DNA of 15,757 nt from Bacteroidales bacterium (lineage in GTDB: Bacteria > Bacteroidota > Bacteroidia > Bacteroidales > UBA932), in contig JAILDI010000199.1 of assembly GCA_024689525.1 (NCBI GenBank), positions 1 through 15,757 on the forward strand, read 5' to 3'. The position numbers and the translations under genes are program-made. The notes beneath the pieces are model-generated. The model saw only the letters and a program-made list of their open reading frames with translations, was not told the DNA's origin and did no database searches. Position 1 is the first letter of the stretch, and each line of letters opens with the position of its first letter. This document shows positions 1 to 7,772 of the stretch, piece after piece.

Positions 1-1299
1 GAAGGTCCAGCTCCAGCCTGCCGTCTGGGCGACAAGGCCGATGACGGTGTTGGCGAGGATGAAGGTGCCCAGGAAGTAGCCGAAGAAGCCGGTGAGGCCG
101 GCGGCCGTTCCGGAGGCGTTCTTCGGGGCGAGGTCCAGGGCCTGGACGCCGATGAGCATCACGGGGCCGTAGATGAAGAAGCCGATGCCGATGAGGCAGA
201 TGATCACCACCGTGAGATTGTCGATGAACATCCAGTACAGCAGCACGAACACCAGCACCAGGGCCATAAACAGCATCGTGGGCAGCGCGCGCTTGCCGTG
301 GAAGAGTTTGTCGCTGAGCCAGCCGCAGAGGAGCGTTCCGGGGATGGCGGCGAACTCGTAGGCGAAATAGGCCCATCCGGCGCTCTTGAGGTCGATGCCC
401 TTCTCCGTAAGAATCGTAGGTGCCCAGTCCAGGCAGCCGTAACGCACCATATAAACGAAGGCGTTGGCCAGGGCGATGAACCACAGGAACTTGTTATTCA
501 GCACATACTTGAAGAAAATCTCCTTGGTGGTGAGGGTTTCCTCGTGCTTTTCAGAATAGTTCTTGGGATAGTCGTTGCGCCAGGCCTCGATGGACTGCAG
601 CCCGCAGGACTGCGGCGTATCGCGCAGCAGCACGAAGGCCAGCAGGGCGATGAACAGAGCCACCGCAGCCGGGAAGGCGAATGTGCCGATAAGGAAATAC
701 ATATCCGTATGCGCACCGTAGAACCAGCTGCCGAACCACATTGCACCATAGGTTGCCATAGGGCCCACGAGGGCGCCGCCAACGTTATGGGCGCAGTTCC
801 AGATGCTCATCATCGTGCCGCGTTCGCTCACCGAGAACCAGTGCGTCATCACACGGCCGCAAGGAGGCCAGCCCATACCGTTGAACCATCCCACAAGGAA
901 GTTCAGCACACCCATCACCAGGATTGCCAGCGCCTTGTTATCGGCGCCGATAAACTGGATGGGCACGATCATAAAGCACATTGAGATGGCGGTGAGGATA
1001 AGGCCGAGGGGCAGGAAAACCCGCGCGTTGGAGCGGTCCGAGACGCTGCCCATAAGGAACTTCGAAAGCGCGTATGCCGCGGCGTTCAGGCCCAGCACGA
1101 AGCCCAGTTCGGTTTTCTCGAAACCAAGCGGGGCCATTGCGGGGATTGCCATCGACAGGTTCTTGCGAACCAGATAGAATCCGGCATAACCTATAAACGC
1201 GCCAAGGAACACCTGCAGGCGCAGCCTCTTGTACTTAGCATCGGCCTCGGGGCCGGTTTCCGCCGGTTTGTATGCCGGCTGCTGCAAAAACTTCAACAT
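1..1299 (-). CDS. glpT: Glycerol-3-phosphate:phosphate antiporter GlpT (3' end cut off by the window)
   Basis: Inner-membrane transporter of the major facilitator superfamily (organophosphate:phosphate antiporter group) that imports sn-glycerol 3-phosphate in exchange for phosphate. Translating the minus strand from ATG at 1299 gives 433 codons with no stop before base 1; E. coli GlpT is about 450 residues, so only a short C-terminus is missing. GlpT hallmarks are visible: FYLVRKN with Arg45, MGSVSDRSN, GMGWPPCGR, WNCAHNVGG (His171), RDTPQSCGL, YMVRYGCLDWAP (Arg286) and FFIYGPVMLIG. The two arginines and the histidine match the substrate-binding residues known in E. coli GlpT. The start overlaps the stop of the upstream phosphodiesterase gene as TAATG, which suggests translational coupling. 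Together they resemble the glpTQ pair of enteric bacteria in reversed order. Identity is secure; strict specificity for glycerol 3-phosphate is inferred from family similarity. Confidence 0.95.
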   Translation of the reverse strand, partial: MLKFLQQPAYKPAETGPEADAKYKRLRLQVFLGAFIGYAGFYLVRKNLSMAIPAMAPLGFEKTELGFVLGLNAAAYALSKFLMGSVSDRSNARVFLPLGLILTAISMCFMIVPIQFIGADNKALAILVMGVLNFLVGWFNGMGWPPCGRVMTHWFSVSERGTMMSIWNCAHNVGGALVGPMATYGAMWFGSWFYGAHTDMYFLIGTFAFPAAVALFIALLAFVLLRDTPQSCGLQSIEAWRNDYPKNYSEKHEETLTTKEIFFKYVLNNKFLWFIALANAFVYMVRYGCLDWAPTILTEKGIDLKSAGWAYFAYEFAAIPGTLLCGWLSDKLFHGKRALPTMLFMALVLVFVLLYWMFIDNLTVVIICLIGIGFFIYGPVMLIGVQALDLAPKNASGTAAGLTGFFGYFLGTFILANTVIGLVAQTAGWSWTF

Positions 1300-2186
1300 T
1301 ATCGAACTACTGCAATTAATCTGTCGGGATAATTGGAAATGATGGCTTCTACGCCGCAGTCCACAAGACGCTGCATCTCAGCGGGTTCGTCCACGGTCCA
1401 TGGCACAACGCCTATTCCAAGGGAGTGGCAGTACTCCACGTTCTCCTTTGTGACCACGCTGTAATGAGGGCTCCACCACTGCGGCTTGAAACTAAGGTTG
1501 CCAAGGATCTCTTCGATGTCGGGTTCATCCTCGTCGGTAAGATACGAAAGGATGAGATCCGGCCACTTCTCGTGCATATACTCCAGGGCGCGGACGTCGA
1601 AGCACTGGACGATGAGCCTCTCCCCCAGGTTCTTGCTCAGCAGCACCGGAATGCAGGTGTCGCAGAACGTCTTGTAATCCGGCCAAAGCGTGCCTTCACC
1701 ATCGCCGGGCCAGGATTTAATCTCGATATTGTAGCCCAGAGGGGCAAGCCCCTTCTCCCTGGCATAATTCTCCGCAAAGTCGATGAGGTCCGATGCCAGC
1801 GGCTTCACCTCCGCCACCTTAACCTGCTCCGGCCAGCGCTCCACAAAACGGAGACCCACATCGTACTTGACTATGCTGTCGTACGGCATCGTATAAAGGT
1901 ATTCCTTGGGATCATCGGCCTGGATCAGGGTTCCGTCCGGGCGGGTGGAATACCGGGGATGGAAATAATTGTCGTGGGAGACGACCACCTTGCCGTCCTG
2001 CGAAAGCTGGAGGTCGAATTCCAGCGTATTGACTTTCAGGTCGATGGCATTCTTCATTGCCGATACGGTGTTCTCCGGCATAAGACCGGCGCCCCCGCGA
2101 TGGGCCTGAACGTCGATGAATCTTTTCTGATTGCAGGCGCAAACAGCTAAAACAGCGACAATTACCAACAGAAGATTTCTTTTCAT
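1299..2186 (-). CDS. Lipoprotein glycerophosphodiester phosphodiesterase (GlpQ/UgpQ-like)
   Basis: 295-residue GDPD-family enzyme that would hydrolyse glycerophosphodiesters to glycerol 3-phosphate and an alcohol. The N-terminus is a lipoprotein signal (KR, hydrophobic core, lipid-modified Cys probably Cys18 in VCAC), so it should sit on a membrane in the envelope. The catalytic core is a TIM barrel: AHRGGAGLMPENT (His29, Glu38), LEFDLQLSQDG (Glu56, Asp58) and VVSHD (His71), which are the expected catalytic and metal-binding residues. The later segments YNIEIKS and GIGVVPWTVDEPAEM are typical of the C-terminal half of the family. The stop shares one base with the glpT start, so product formation and uptake are encoded together. 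A TAnnTTTG element lies just upstream on the minus strand. It could be called GlpQ by context, but the lipoprotein form and size make a family-level name safer. Confidence 0.92.
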   Translation of the reverse strand: MKRNLLLVIVAVLAVCACNQKRFIDVQAHRGGAGLMPENTVSAMKNAIDLKVNTLEFDLQLSQDGKVVVSHDNYFHPRYSTRPDGTLIQADDPKEYLYTMPYDSIVKYDVGLRFVERWPEQVKVAEVKPLASDLIDFAENYAREKGLAPLGYNIEIKSWPGDGEGTLWPDYKTFCDTCIPVLLSKNLGERLIVQCFDVRALEYMHEKWPDLILSYLTDEDEPDIEEILGNLSFKPQWWSPHYSVVTKENVEYCHSLGIGVVPWTVDEPAEMQRLVDCGVEAIISNYPDRLIAVVR

Positions 2187-2211
2187 AGGGTTACAGTTTT
2201 ACTGATTCCCA

Positions 2212-2219
2212 CAAATATA
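2212..2219 (-). promoter_or_regulatory. Candidate -7 promoter element for the phosphodiesterase-glpT pair
   Basis: Read on the minus strand this is TATATTTG, a full match to the Bacteroidota -7 consensus TAnnTTTG, 25 bp before the ATG at 2186. No good TTTG is seen at the usual -33 distance (only an AAATTCC stretch), so the promoter may be weak or activator-dependent. Confidence 0.5.
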
Positions 2220-2250
2220 AGCAAAATCGGTGAATAATGGAATTTTGCTT
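2219..2250. promoter_or_regulatory. Inverted repeat in the divergent control region (possible operator)
   Basis: AAGCAAAAT at 2219-2227 and ATTTTGCTT at 2242-2250 are perfect 9-bp inverted repeats with a 14-bp spacer, half-site centres 23 bp apart. The left arm touches the -7 element of the leftward promoter and the right arm contains the TTTG (-33) of the rightward promoter. A dimeric regulator bound here could control both units. No terminator function is likely because it lies upstream of both genes. Confidence 0.4.
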
Positions 2251-2274
2251 TGTAAGGATTATTTGTTACATTTG
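2244..2274 (+). promoter_or_regulatory. Bacteroidota-type promoter for the hydrolase-pncB operon
   Basis: TTTG at 2244-2247, a 19-bp spacer and TACATTTG at 2267-2274 match the primary-sigma consensus TTTG, N19-21, TAnnTTTG. The ATG follows 38 bp further on. The leader is AT-rich and has no Shine-Dalgarno. Confidence 0.75.
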
Positions 2275-2312
2275 TCTTTCAGACAAGATCACAAACTAAC
2301 CATTCGTTAATA

Positions 2313-3278
2313 ATGAAAAAACTTTTCCATCTGGGAGCACTGCTCCTCCTTGTTTTCTCCACCTCCAGCTGCCTGGTGGGCAAATACATGTGCAACTACG
2401 CCCTCGTACCCACTCCCCACGGCTCTGACGAAAGCGAGATCCAGCGTACACGTCACAAAGCGGATTCTCTCTGTCCCGGCGTCATCGCCTGGTACGACAA
2501 CCTTGTGGCACAGGGCGAAATGCGCGACACCTTCATCGTAGGCTATCACGGCAAGAGGGTTCACGCCGTCTATGCCGCCGCAAAGAATCCCGAAACCGCG
2601 GAAGGCAATGCAGTTGTGGTTCACGGCTACGGAGACAACCATTTCGTATTCCTTTATCTCGTAAAAATGTACCGGGACGATTTCAACTACAACGTAATGG
2701 TTCCGGACCTCCAGTATCATGGCTATTCGGAGGGCGATGCCATCCAGATGGGCTGGTACGACCGTTTCGACGTTGAAAAACTCACCGAACTGGCTCACGA
2801 AATCTGGCCCAACGACTTCACCGTCATCCACGGCGTGTCGATGGGCGGCGCCACCACAATGATGATGAGCGGCGATTTCCTGCCCCAGTATGTGCGCGCC
2901 TTCGTGGAGGACTGCGGATACTCTTCGGTGTGGGACCAGCTCAAGAGCAACCTCAAGCAGAGCTTCCACCTGCCTCCGTTCCCGGTGCTCACCAGCGCAA
3001 GCATCGTGTGCAAGCACCGCTATGGCTGGAGCTTCAAAGAAGCTTCATCCGTCAAGCAGCTTGCCAAGTGCACCAGACCCATGCTCTTCATCCACGGCGA
3101 TGCCGACGATTTCGTACCGGTGGACCACGTTTACAAGAACTATGAAGCCAAGACCCAGGGTTACAAGGAAATCTGGGTAACGGAAGGATCGGTGCACGCC
3201 AACTCCTACCAGAGGCACACGGAAGAGTATCACGCCCGTGTTAAGGCATTCCTTGAAAAAGCCAAAACCATCCAATAA
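2313..3278 (+). CDS. Lipoprotein alpha/beta hydrolase
   Basis: 321-residue serine hydrolase of the alpha/beta fold with an N-terminal lipoprotein signal (MKKLF start, hydrophobic core, STSSC, lipid-modified Cys20), so likely anchored in the envelope. The oxyanion-hole region is VVVHGYGDN (103-109). The nucleophile elbow GVSMGG places Ser176. HGDADDFVP gives the acid (probably Asp265) and GSVHANSY gives the base His295, so the triad looks complete. The segment PDLQYHGYSEG (131-141) is typical of the BAAT/acyl-CoA thioester and prolyl-oligopeptidase-like lipoprotein hydrolases common in gut Bacteroidales. The substrate cannot be read from sequence; ester or thioester cleavage are both possible. 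Its TAA shares one base with the ATG of the nicotinate phosphoribosyltransferase gene (TAATG), so the two are coupled, although no functional link is obvious. Confidence 0.88.
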   Translation: MKKLFHLGALLLLVFSTSSCLVGKYMCNYALVPTPHGSDESEIQRTRHKADSLCPGVIAWYDNLVAQGEMRDTFIVGYHGKRVHAVYAAAKNPETAEGNAVVVHGYGDNHFVFLYLVKMYRDDFNYNVMVPDLQYHGYSEGDAIQMGWYDRFDVEKLTELAHEIWPNDFTVIHGVSMGGATTMMMSGDFLPQYVRAFVEDCGYSSVWDQLKSNLKQSFHLPPFPVLTSASIVCKHRYGWSFKEASSVKQLAKCTRPMLFIHGDADDFVPVDHVYKNYEAKTQGYKEIWVTEGSVHANSYQRHTEEYHARVKAFLEKAKTIQ

Positions 3279-4756
3279 TGTCCCTTAACAACGCCTATTG
3301 CTCCGACAAGTACCAGTACACGATGGGAAAGTCGTATCTGGAAACGGGCAAGTACCGCCAGAGAGCAGTATTCAACCTCTTCTACCGCAAGGCCCCGGAG
3401 AATAACAACTGGGCCGTAGTGAGCGGCACCGACGAGGTTATCGAAATGGTGAGCCGCCTTGGAACGGAAAGCGAGGATTTCTATGAAAAGTTCCTTCCCG
3501 GCGACGGATATGCGGAATTCCGCCGCTACCTGTCCACCATGAAATTCACCGGCGAGGTTTACGCCATGAGGGAAGGGGAAATAGTGTTCCCCACCCAGCC
3601 CATCGTAACGGTTGTGGCTCCGCTCATCGAAGCCCAGGTGCTGGAGACCCCCATGCTGTGCATCCTCAACCACCAGATGGCCGTTGCCACAAAGGCGTCC
3701 AGAGTGTGCCGGGCAACCTCGCATCCCGTGAGCGAATTCGGCTCCAGGCGTGCCCACGGCCCGTGGGCCGCAACCTATGGAGCCAAGGCCGCCATCATCG
3801 CGGGCTGCGCCAGCACGTCCAACATCCTCACGGGCGCAATGAACGGCGTACCATCGACCGGTACCATGGCTCACAGTTTCGTCACTTCGTACGGTTCCAC
3901 CGTCCAGGGAGAATACGAGGCGTTCTGCGATTACATACGCACGCACAAGGGGGAGAACATCATCCTCCTCATCGACACATATGACACACTGCGCTGCGGA
4001 GTCCTCAATGCCATCAGGGCATTCCGGGAATGCGGCATCGACAATGATTATCCCTACGGCTATGGCGTAAGGCTGGACAGCGGCGACCTTGCCTATTTAT
4101 CTATTAAGGTAAGGGAAACCCTGGATAAAGCCGGGCTCACGGGTTGCAAGATATTCGCAACCAACAGCCTGGACGAATACCTTATCACCGACCTGGAGCG
4201 CCAGGGCGCCCGCATCGACAGTTATGGAGTGGGCGATGCCATCGCCACCAGCAAGGATGCCCCTTGCTTCGGCAATGTGTACAAACTGGTACAGATCGAC
4301 GACCTCCCCGTGCTCAAGCGCTCGGAGGACAAGATCAAGCTCATCAACCCCGGATTCCAGATCACCTGGAGAATCAGCGTGGAGGGAATCAACAAGGCCG
4401 ATGTCACCTGCCTCCGCGGAGACGCCCTGGACAAGGACATCGCCGCCGGAAAGACGGTTACGGTCAGGGATGAGTACGACCATTACAAGAATCTCACCTT
4501 CAAGGAAGGCACATACAAGGCACGTCCCCTGCAGCTTCCCGTTATCGAAAAAGGCGGGCGCTGCGCCCCGGTTCACACCCTCCCGGAGAAGAAAGAATTC
4601 TTCAATTCCAACCTTGCGAGTTTCAGCCCGGCAGAGAGACGTCTCATAAATCCACACTACTATAAGGTAGATATTTCCGACGCACTTTACGACTGCAAAA
4701 TTCATTTAATTGACTCCCTTGTTAAGGAAATTGAAAATTTTTCCATATCTTTGTAA
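3278..4756 (+). CDS. pncB: Nicotinate phosphoribosyltransferase
   Basis: 492-residue cytoplasmic enzyme of the Preiss-Handler NAD salvage route: nicotinate, PRPP and ATP give nicotinate mononucleotide. Family signatures in order are DKYQYTMGKSYLETG near the N-terminus, AVFNLFYRK, EFGSRRAHGP, IAGCASTSN, STGTMAHSF (His199, matching the histidine phosphorylated in the characterised enzymes), LIDTYDT and VRLDSGDLAYLS. Its length fits the long bacterial form (about 480-490 residues). The start is fixed by the TAATG overlap with the upstream hydrolase, which also suggests coupled translation. The last codons contain the promoter of the next gene. Nicotinamide phosphoribosyltransferase is a related alternative, but the SRRAHGP and GTMAHS blocks favour the nicotinate enzyme. 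Confidence 0.95.
   Translation: MSLNNAYCSDKYQYTMGKSYLETGKYRQRAVFNLFYRKAPENNNWAVVSGTDEVIEMVSRLGTESEDFYEKFLPGDGYAEFRRYLSTMKFTGEVYAMREGEIVFPTQPIVTVVAPLIEAQVLETPMLCILNHQMAVATKASRVCRATSHPVSEFGSRRAHGPWAATYGAKAAIIAGCASTSNILTGAMNGVPSTGTMAHSFVTSYGSTVQGEYEAFCDYIRTHKGENIILLIDTYDTLRCGVLNAIRAFRECGIDNDYPYGYGVRLDSGDLAYLSIKVRETLDKAGLTGCKIFATNSLDEYLITDLERQGARIDSYGVGDAIATSKDAPCFGNVYKLVQIDDLPVLKRSEDKIKLINPGFQITWRISVEGINKADVTCLRGDALDKDIAAGKTVTVRDEYDHYKNLTFKEGTYKARPLQLPVIEKGGRCAPVHTLPEKKEFFNSNLASFSPAERRLINPHYYKVDISDALYDCKIHLIDSLVKEIENFSISL
4746..4753 (+). promoter_or_regulatory. -7 promoter element for the TMEM43-family gene
   Basis: TATCTTTG matches TAnnTTTG and lies inside the last codons of pncB, 55 bp before the next ATG. 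The only upstream TTG (4719-4721) is about 24 bp away, longer than the normal spacer, so the -33 box is weak. It suggests that the TMEM43-family gene can be expressed apart from pncB. Confidence 0.55.
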
Positions 4757-4808
4757 TGATCTGGTTCAATCAGGCAATGCTTATCAACCAATATTAATTC
4801 TTTAATTT

Positions 4809-6071
4809 ATGGCGTATCAAAAAGTTACTACAACCTCCTACGGCCAGCGCTTAAAGAAGAGCGGCAGCAACGTAGGCACCGGCTTCATCATGGTCATTGC
4901 GGCCACTATCCTCCTCTTCTGGAATGAAGGACGCACGGTGAAAACCACCAAGATGCTCAAGCAGGCACAGAAAGAATGTGTCGAACTTGGCGACATCAGC
5001 TCCGTAAATGCAGAACTGAACGGCCAGATGGTCCACGCCTCCGGCGCTTACAAGACCGACGATGTCCTCACCGACGGCGCTTTTGCAATCAGCCTCAATG
5101 CTATCAGGCTCAGCCGCAGCGTAGAGTACTACCAGTGGGTAGAGCACCAGCAGACCGAAACCCACGACAAGGTGGGCGGCGGCGAAGAGACTATCACCAC
5201 CTACACCTACAGCAAGGAGTGGCGCCTCTTCAAGCAGGACTCCAGCACCTTCGAGGATCCCGAGTATCGTAACATCGACAACACCACCGTGTCCGACATC
5301 GACAGCGACAGCTGGTCGGCCGACAATGTATCCTTCGGTGCATATGTATTCCCCGACGGCCTGATCTCCCAGATCAACGATTCCAAGCCCCTCAACGTGG
5401 AGCTTGATCCCAGTGTGGTGAACACCTACAACACCCAGGTCCTCAAAGTGAGGAAGGTGGCCAATGCCGACGGTTATGTACACGTTGCAGGCAACGTCGT
5501 ATACCTTGGCAAGGACGCCAATATGCCCGAGGTCGGTGACGTCCGCATCACCTTCAACTACGTTCCCGCAGAAGGCGACGTATCCATCCTGGCAAAGGTC
5601 AACGGCAACACCTTCGAGCAGTACACCGCAAAGAACGGCAAGACCCTCCTGGTCCTCACCGAAGGCACTGTGAGCATGGAAGAGATGTTCGCAACCGAGA
5701 AAGCCAACAACAAGGCTCTCTGCTGGCTGCTCCGTCTCCTCGGCATCGTCCTGCTGTTCATGGGCTTCAAGAACATCTTCGACATCCTTGTGAAGCTCCT
5801 GAAGGTTATCCCCGCTCTCTCCAATGTCGCATCCCTTGGCACCGGTCTGGTTGCAGGCGCACTTGCTCTCGCATGGGGCATCATCGTCATCGCAATCGCA
5901 TGGCTGTTCTACAGGCCTCTCACAGCTATCCTGCTGCTGGCAATCGTAGGTGGTCTCATCTGGTTCCTTGGCAAGAAGAGCAAGGAGAAGAAAGCAGCTG
6001 CCGCAGCAGAAGCCGCCGCAGCACCTGCAGCACCCGCAGCACCCGCAGAGCCCGAGAAACCCGCAGAGTAA
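4809..6071 (+). CDS. TMEM43-family membrane protein
   Basis: 420-residue membrane protein with the layout of the TMEM43/LUMA family (a eukaryotic inner-nuclear-membrane/ER protein family with bacterial members). Residues 23-38 form the first membrane helix, directly followed by the family signature FWNEGRTVKTTK. About 260 mostly polar residues then form an extracytoplasmic domain, and three more helices follow at about 303-320, 341-367 and 371-387. The cytosolic tail is basic (KKSKEKK) and then Ala/Pro/Glu-rich low-complexity (396-420). The molecular role of bacterial members is not established. The gene has its own -7 element, is AT-rich just upstream of the ATG, and ends 19 bp before a strong hairpin. 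Family assignment is confident from the signature and topology; any function would be a guess. Confidence 0.85.
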   Translation: MAYQKVTTTSYGQRLKKSGSNVGTGFIMVIAATILLFWNEGRTVKTTKMLKQAQKECVELGDISSVNAELNGQMVHASGAYKTDDVLTDGAFAISLNAIRLSRSVEYYQWVEHQQTETHDKVGGGEETITTYTYSKEWRLFKQDSSTFEDPEYRNIDNTTVSDIDSDSWSADNVSFGAYVFPDGLISQINDSKPLNVELDPSVVNTYNTQVLKVRKVANADGYVHVAGNVVYLGKDANMPEVGDVRITFNYVPAEGDVSILAKVNGNTFEQYTAKNGKTLLVLTEGTVSMEEMFATEKANNKALCWLLRLLGIVLLFMGFKNIFDILVKLLKVIPALSNVASLGTGLVAGALALAWGIIVIAIAWLFYRPLTAILLLAIVGGLIWFLGKKSKEKKAAAAAEAAAAPAAPAAPAEPEKPAE

Positions 6072-6090
6072 TCCTTACTCGGACAATCAC

Positions 6091-6124
6091 AATGAAAGCC
6101 GGCTCGTTTGAACCGGCTTTCATT
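6091..6124. terminator. Hairpin terminator between convergent genes
   Basis: A perfect 12-bp stem: AATGAAAGCCGG (6091-6102) pairs with CCGGCTTTCATT (6113-6124) around a 10-nt loop. It starts 19 bp after the TMEM43-family stop and ends 22 bp before the stop of the convergent porin gene. The plus-strand exit (ATTTATAATAAG) is AT-rich and the minus-strand exit is less so, so it works best for the plus strand but could serve both. Confidence 0.8.
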
Positions 6125-6146
6125 ATTTATAATAAGTAGAGAAGTC

Positions 6147-7745
6147 TTAGAATCTCCAGCCCACCGTTACAAGCACATCGGTAAGAGTGGTGTTGATGTT
6201 CACTGTGGGTGAAGGCATCTGGAGGTTACCTGCAGCGTCGTATGCATAGTCGGCATATATATTAAGGTGTTCCTCCGGAAGGGTGTTCACCCTCACTGCC
6301 AGGTCGGCAAAGAAGGAACCGGGCGAGCTGTAGCCAAGGCCGAGGGAATAAGAACTGCGCTCTCCGTTCACATAATCCTTCAGGGGATTGGATGTGTAGG
6401 TGTAACCGCCGCGGACGGCAAGTTCCGGAAGCACGCGCACTTCCGCACCGACTCTGAGGTTGTTGCTGACTCCCATATTAGCCCTGATATCGCTGTTCAG
6501 GTATGAGAAATCGTAAGAGTCGGACCTGAACCTCATCGAATTGTACATCACGCGCTCATAATCGGCACTCAGGAGGATGGAGCTGCCGATTGTATAGGCA
6601 ACGCCCAGATTGTACAGCCAAGGGCTCCTCATGCTGTAGGTCCACTCGTCCTGGGGAGTAGATACCTCGGCGTAGTTTTCGCTTTCCCGGAACACGGTTT
6701 TGGCATCATAGCCGTAGCGCTCGGTGATGCTGAACGCAGTGGGAGACTGGATGGCAGCAGCAATGCGCAGGCCGCCGAACACCCTCCACAGGAAGCCGGC
6801 CTTGGCATAGATGCCGGAACCGTCGGCCTCATATGAATAGCGCATGCGCAGATAGTCGAAGTGCAGGGTGGAGCCGTCGGCAAAGTTAAGGGCGAAGTTG
6901 TTGGGATTAACCGCCTGCTCCAGCCAATACTCCTCGTTGCGATAGCTGAGGCTGGTTATGCCGATGTTGGCACCGAAGAAGAAACGGTCCGACACATTGA
7001 AGGCCATATTGGTGAGAAGGTCGTACTTGTTGCCGGTACGGCGCGAGCCATATTCCTGATTGATAATGTCGGTGAGCTGGATGCCGCCATCGGCCAGAAG
7101 CCTTTCCGTAACGCCGATATACTGATCCGTCAGACCATTATATGTGTCGATGATGCCGGACTGATAGGCAAGCATCGAGTTCCAGTCCGGAAGGGGATCC
7201 ACCCTGTCCCACCAGCCCGCGGTGAGGTTATCCTGGGGAATACCGCTTGTCTTTGCCGCAAGGGCGCCCGCAAGCGAGGTTTCCCTGTTGGTACCAGTTG
7301 CCAGAATGCTGTTCTGGTAGTTGTGGGTAGCATTTCCAACAAAACCGAAGGTCCAGTTACGGATACCGCGGCTGCGGCCGGTGTCCATATTCAGCATAAG
7401 GCCGAAGTTGGGCATCTTGAAGCGCGTCATATTGGTTTTGTTCATATCCTGGAAGCAATAGGGAGATGAATCACCCGTCATTGCCTGGCCCACCGTTCCC
7501 GTGGAAGACACGGAGATGGAAGGAGTAAGAACAAACTGTGAATATGTTGTAACTGCGGCACCTGCGGGATTGAAGGTTATCGATCCCAGGTCCCCGCCGA
7601 CGGCCGTCATTGCGTTACCAAGGGCCACGGAACGGGCTGTACCGTAATAGTTGGTCTGCGAGAAATTGTACGCATCCCAAAGTGTTTGGGCTCCCAGGGG
7701 CACTCCCGCTCCCAAGAGCATCAGGGCTGCCACTATCTTTTTCAT
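6147..7745 (-). CDS. FadL/OmpP1/TodX-family outer-membrane protein
   Basis: 532-residue outer-membrane beta-barrel of the FadL-type channel family, which moves hydrophobic compounds such as long-chain fatty acids across the outer membrane. Residues 1-19 are a signal peptide (MKK, hydrophobic core, LGA, cut before Gln20). The N-terminal family block is clear: YYGTARSVALGNAMTAVGGDLG, then TFNPAG (59-62). The rest is aromatic-rich alternating strands and the last residue is Phe (VTVGWRF), the usual barrel-assembly signal. Close relatives in Bacteroidota databases are often labelled hemin receptor without proof. The gene starts 27 bp after the stop of the low-complexity lipoprotein gene on the same strand, so the two probably share a transcript. 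A TAAGTTTG sequence (minus strand, 7775-7768) overlapping that stop could be a minor extra promoter but has no -33 box. The substrate is unknown. Confidence 0.88.
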   Translation of the reverse strand: MKKIVAALMLLGAGVPLGAQTLWDAYNFSQTNYYGTARSVALGNAMTAVGGDLGSITFNPAGAAVTTYSQFVLTPSISVSSTGTVGQAMTGDSSPYCFQDMNKTNMTRFKMPNFGLMLNMDTGRSRGIRNWTFGFVGNATHNYQNSILATGTNRETSLAGALAAKTSGIPQDNLTAGWWDRVDPLPDWNSMLAYQSGIIDTYNGLTDQYIGVTERLLADGGIQLTDIINQEYGSRRTGNKYDLLTNMAFNVSDRFFFGANIGITSLSYRNEEYWLEQAVNPNNFALNFADGSTLHFDYLRMRYSYEADGSGIYAKAGFLWRVFGGLRIAAAIQSPTAFSITERYGYDAKTVFRESENYAEVSTPQDEWTYSMRSPWLYNLGVAYTIGSSILLSADYERVMYNSMRFRSDSYDFSYLNSDIRANMGVSNNLRVGAEVRVLPELAVRGGYTYTSNPLKDYVNGERSSYSLGLGYSSPGSFFADLAVRVNTLPEEHLNIYADYAYDAAGNLQMPSPTVNINTTLTDVLVTVGWRF

Positions 7746-7772
7746 ATCTAATACACGTTAAATCAGTCAAAC

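Noticed and set aside
298..984. Long plus-strand open frame opposite glpT
   Set aside because: It lies antisense to clear GlpT motifs and its translation (Glu/His/Gly-rich, no membrane segments) shows no family features; it is a by-product of GC-rich codon use.
1425..2150. 241-codon plus-strand frame opposite the phosphodiesterase
   Set aside because: Fully antisense to a gene with intact catalytic motifs, and no recognisable domain or leader.
2316..2328. AAAAAACTTTTCC resembling the tilS repeat core
   Set aside because: It is explained by the codons for Met-Lys-Lys-Leu-Phe at the start of a lipoprotein signal and has no GGAG unit or inverted partner.
3230..3946. 238-codon minus-strand frame over the hydrolase/pncB junction
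   Set aside because: It crosses two well-supported genes in antisense and has no start context or family signature.
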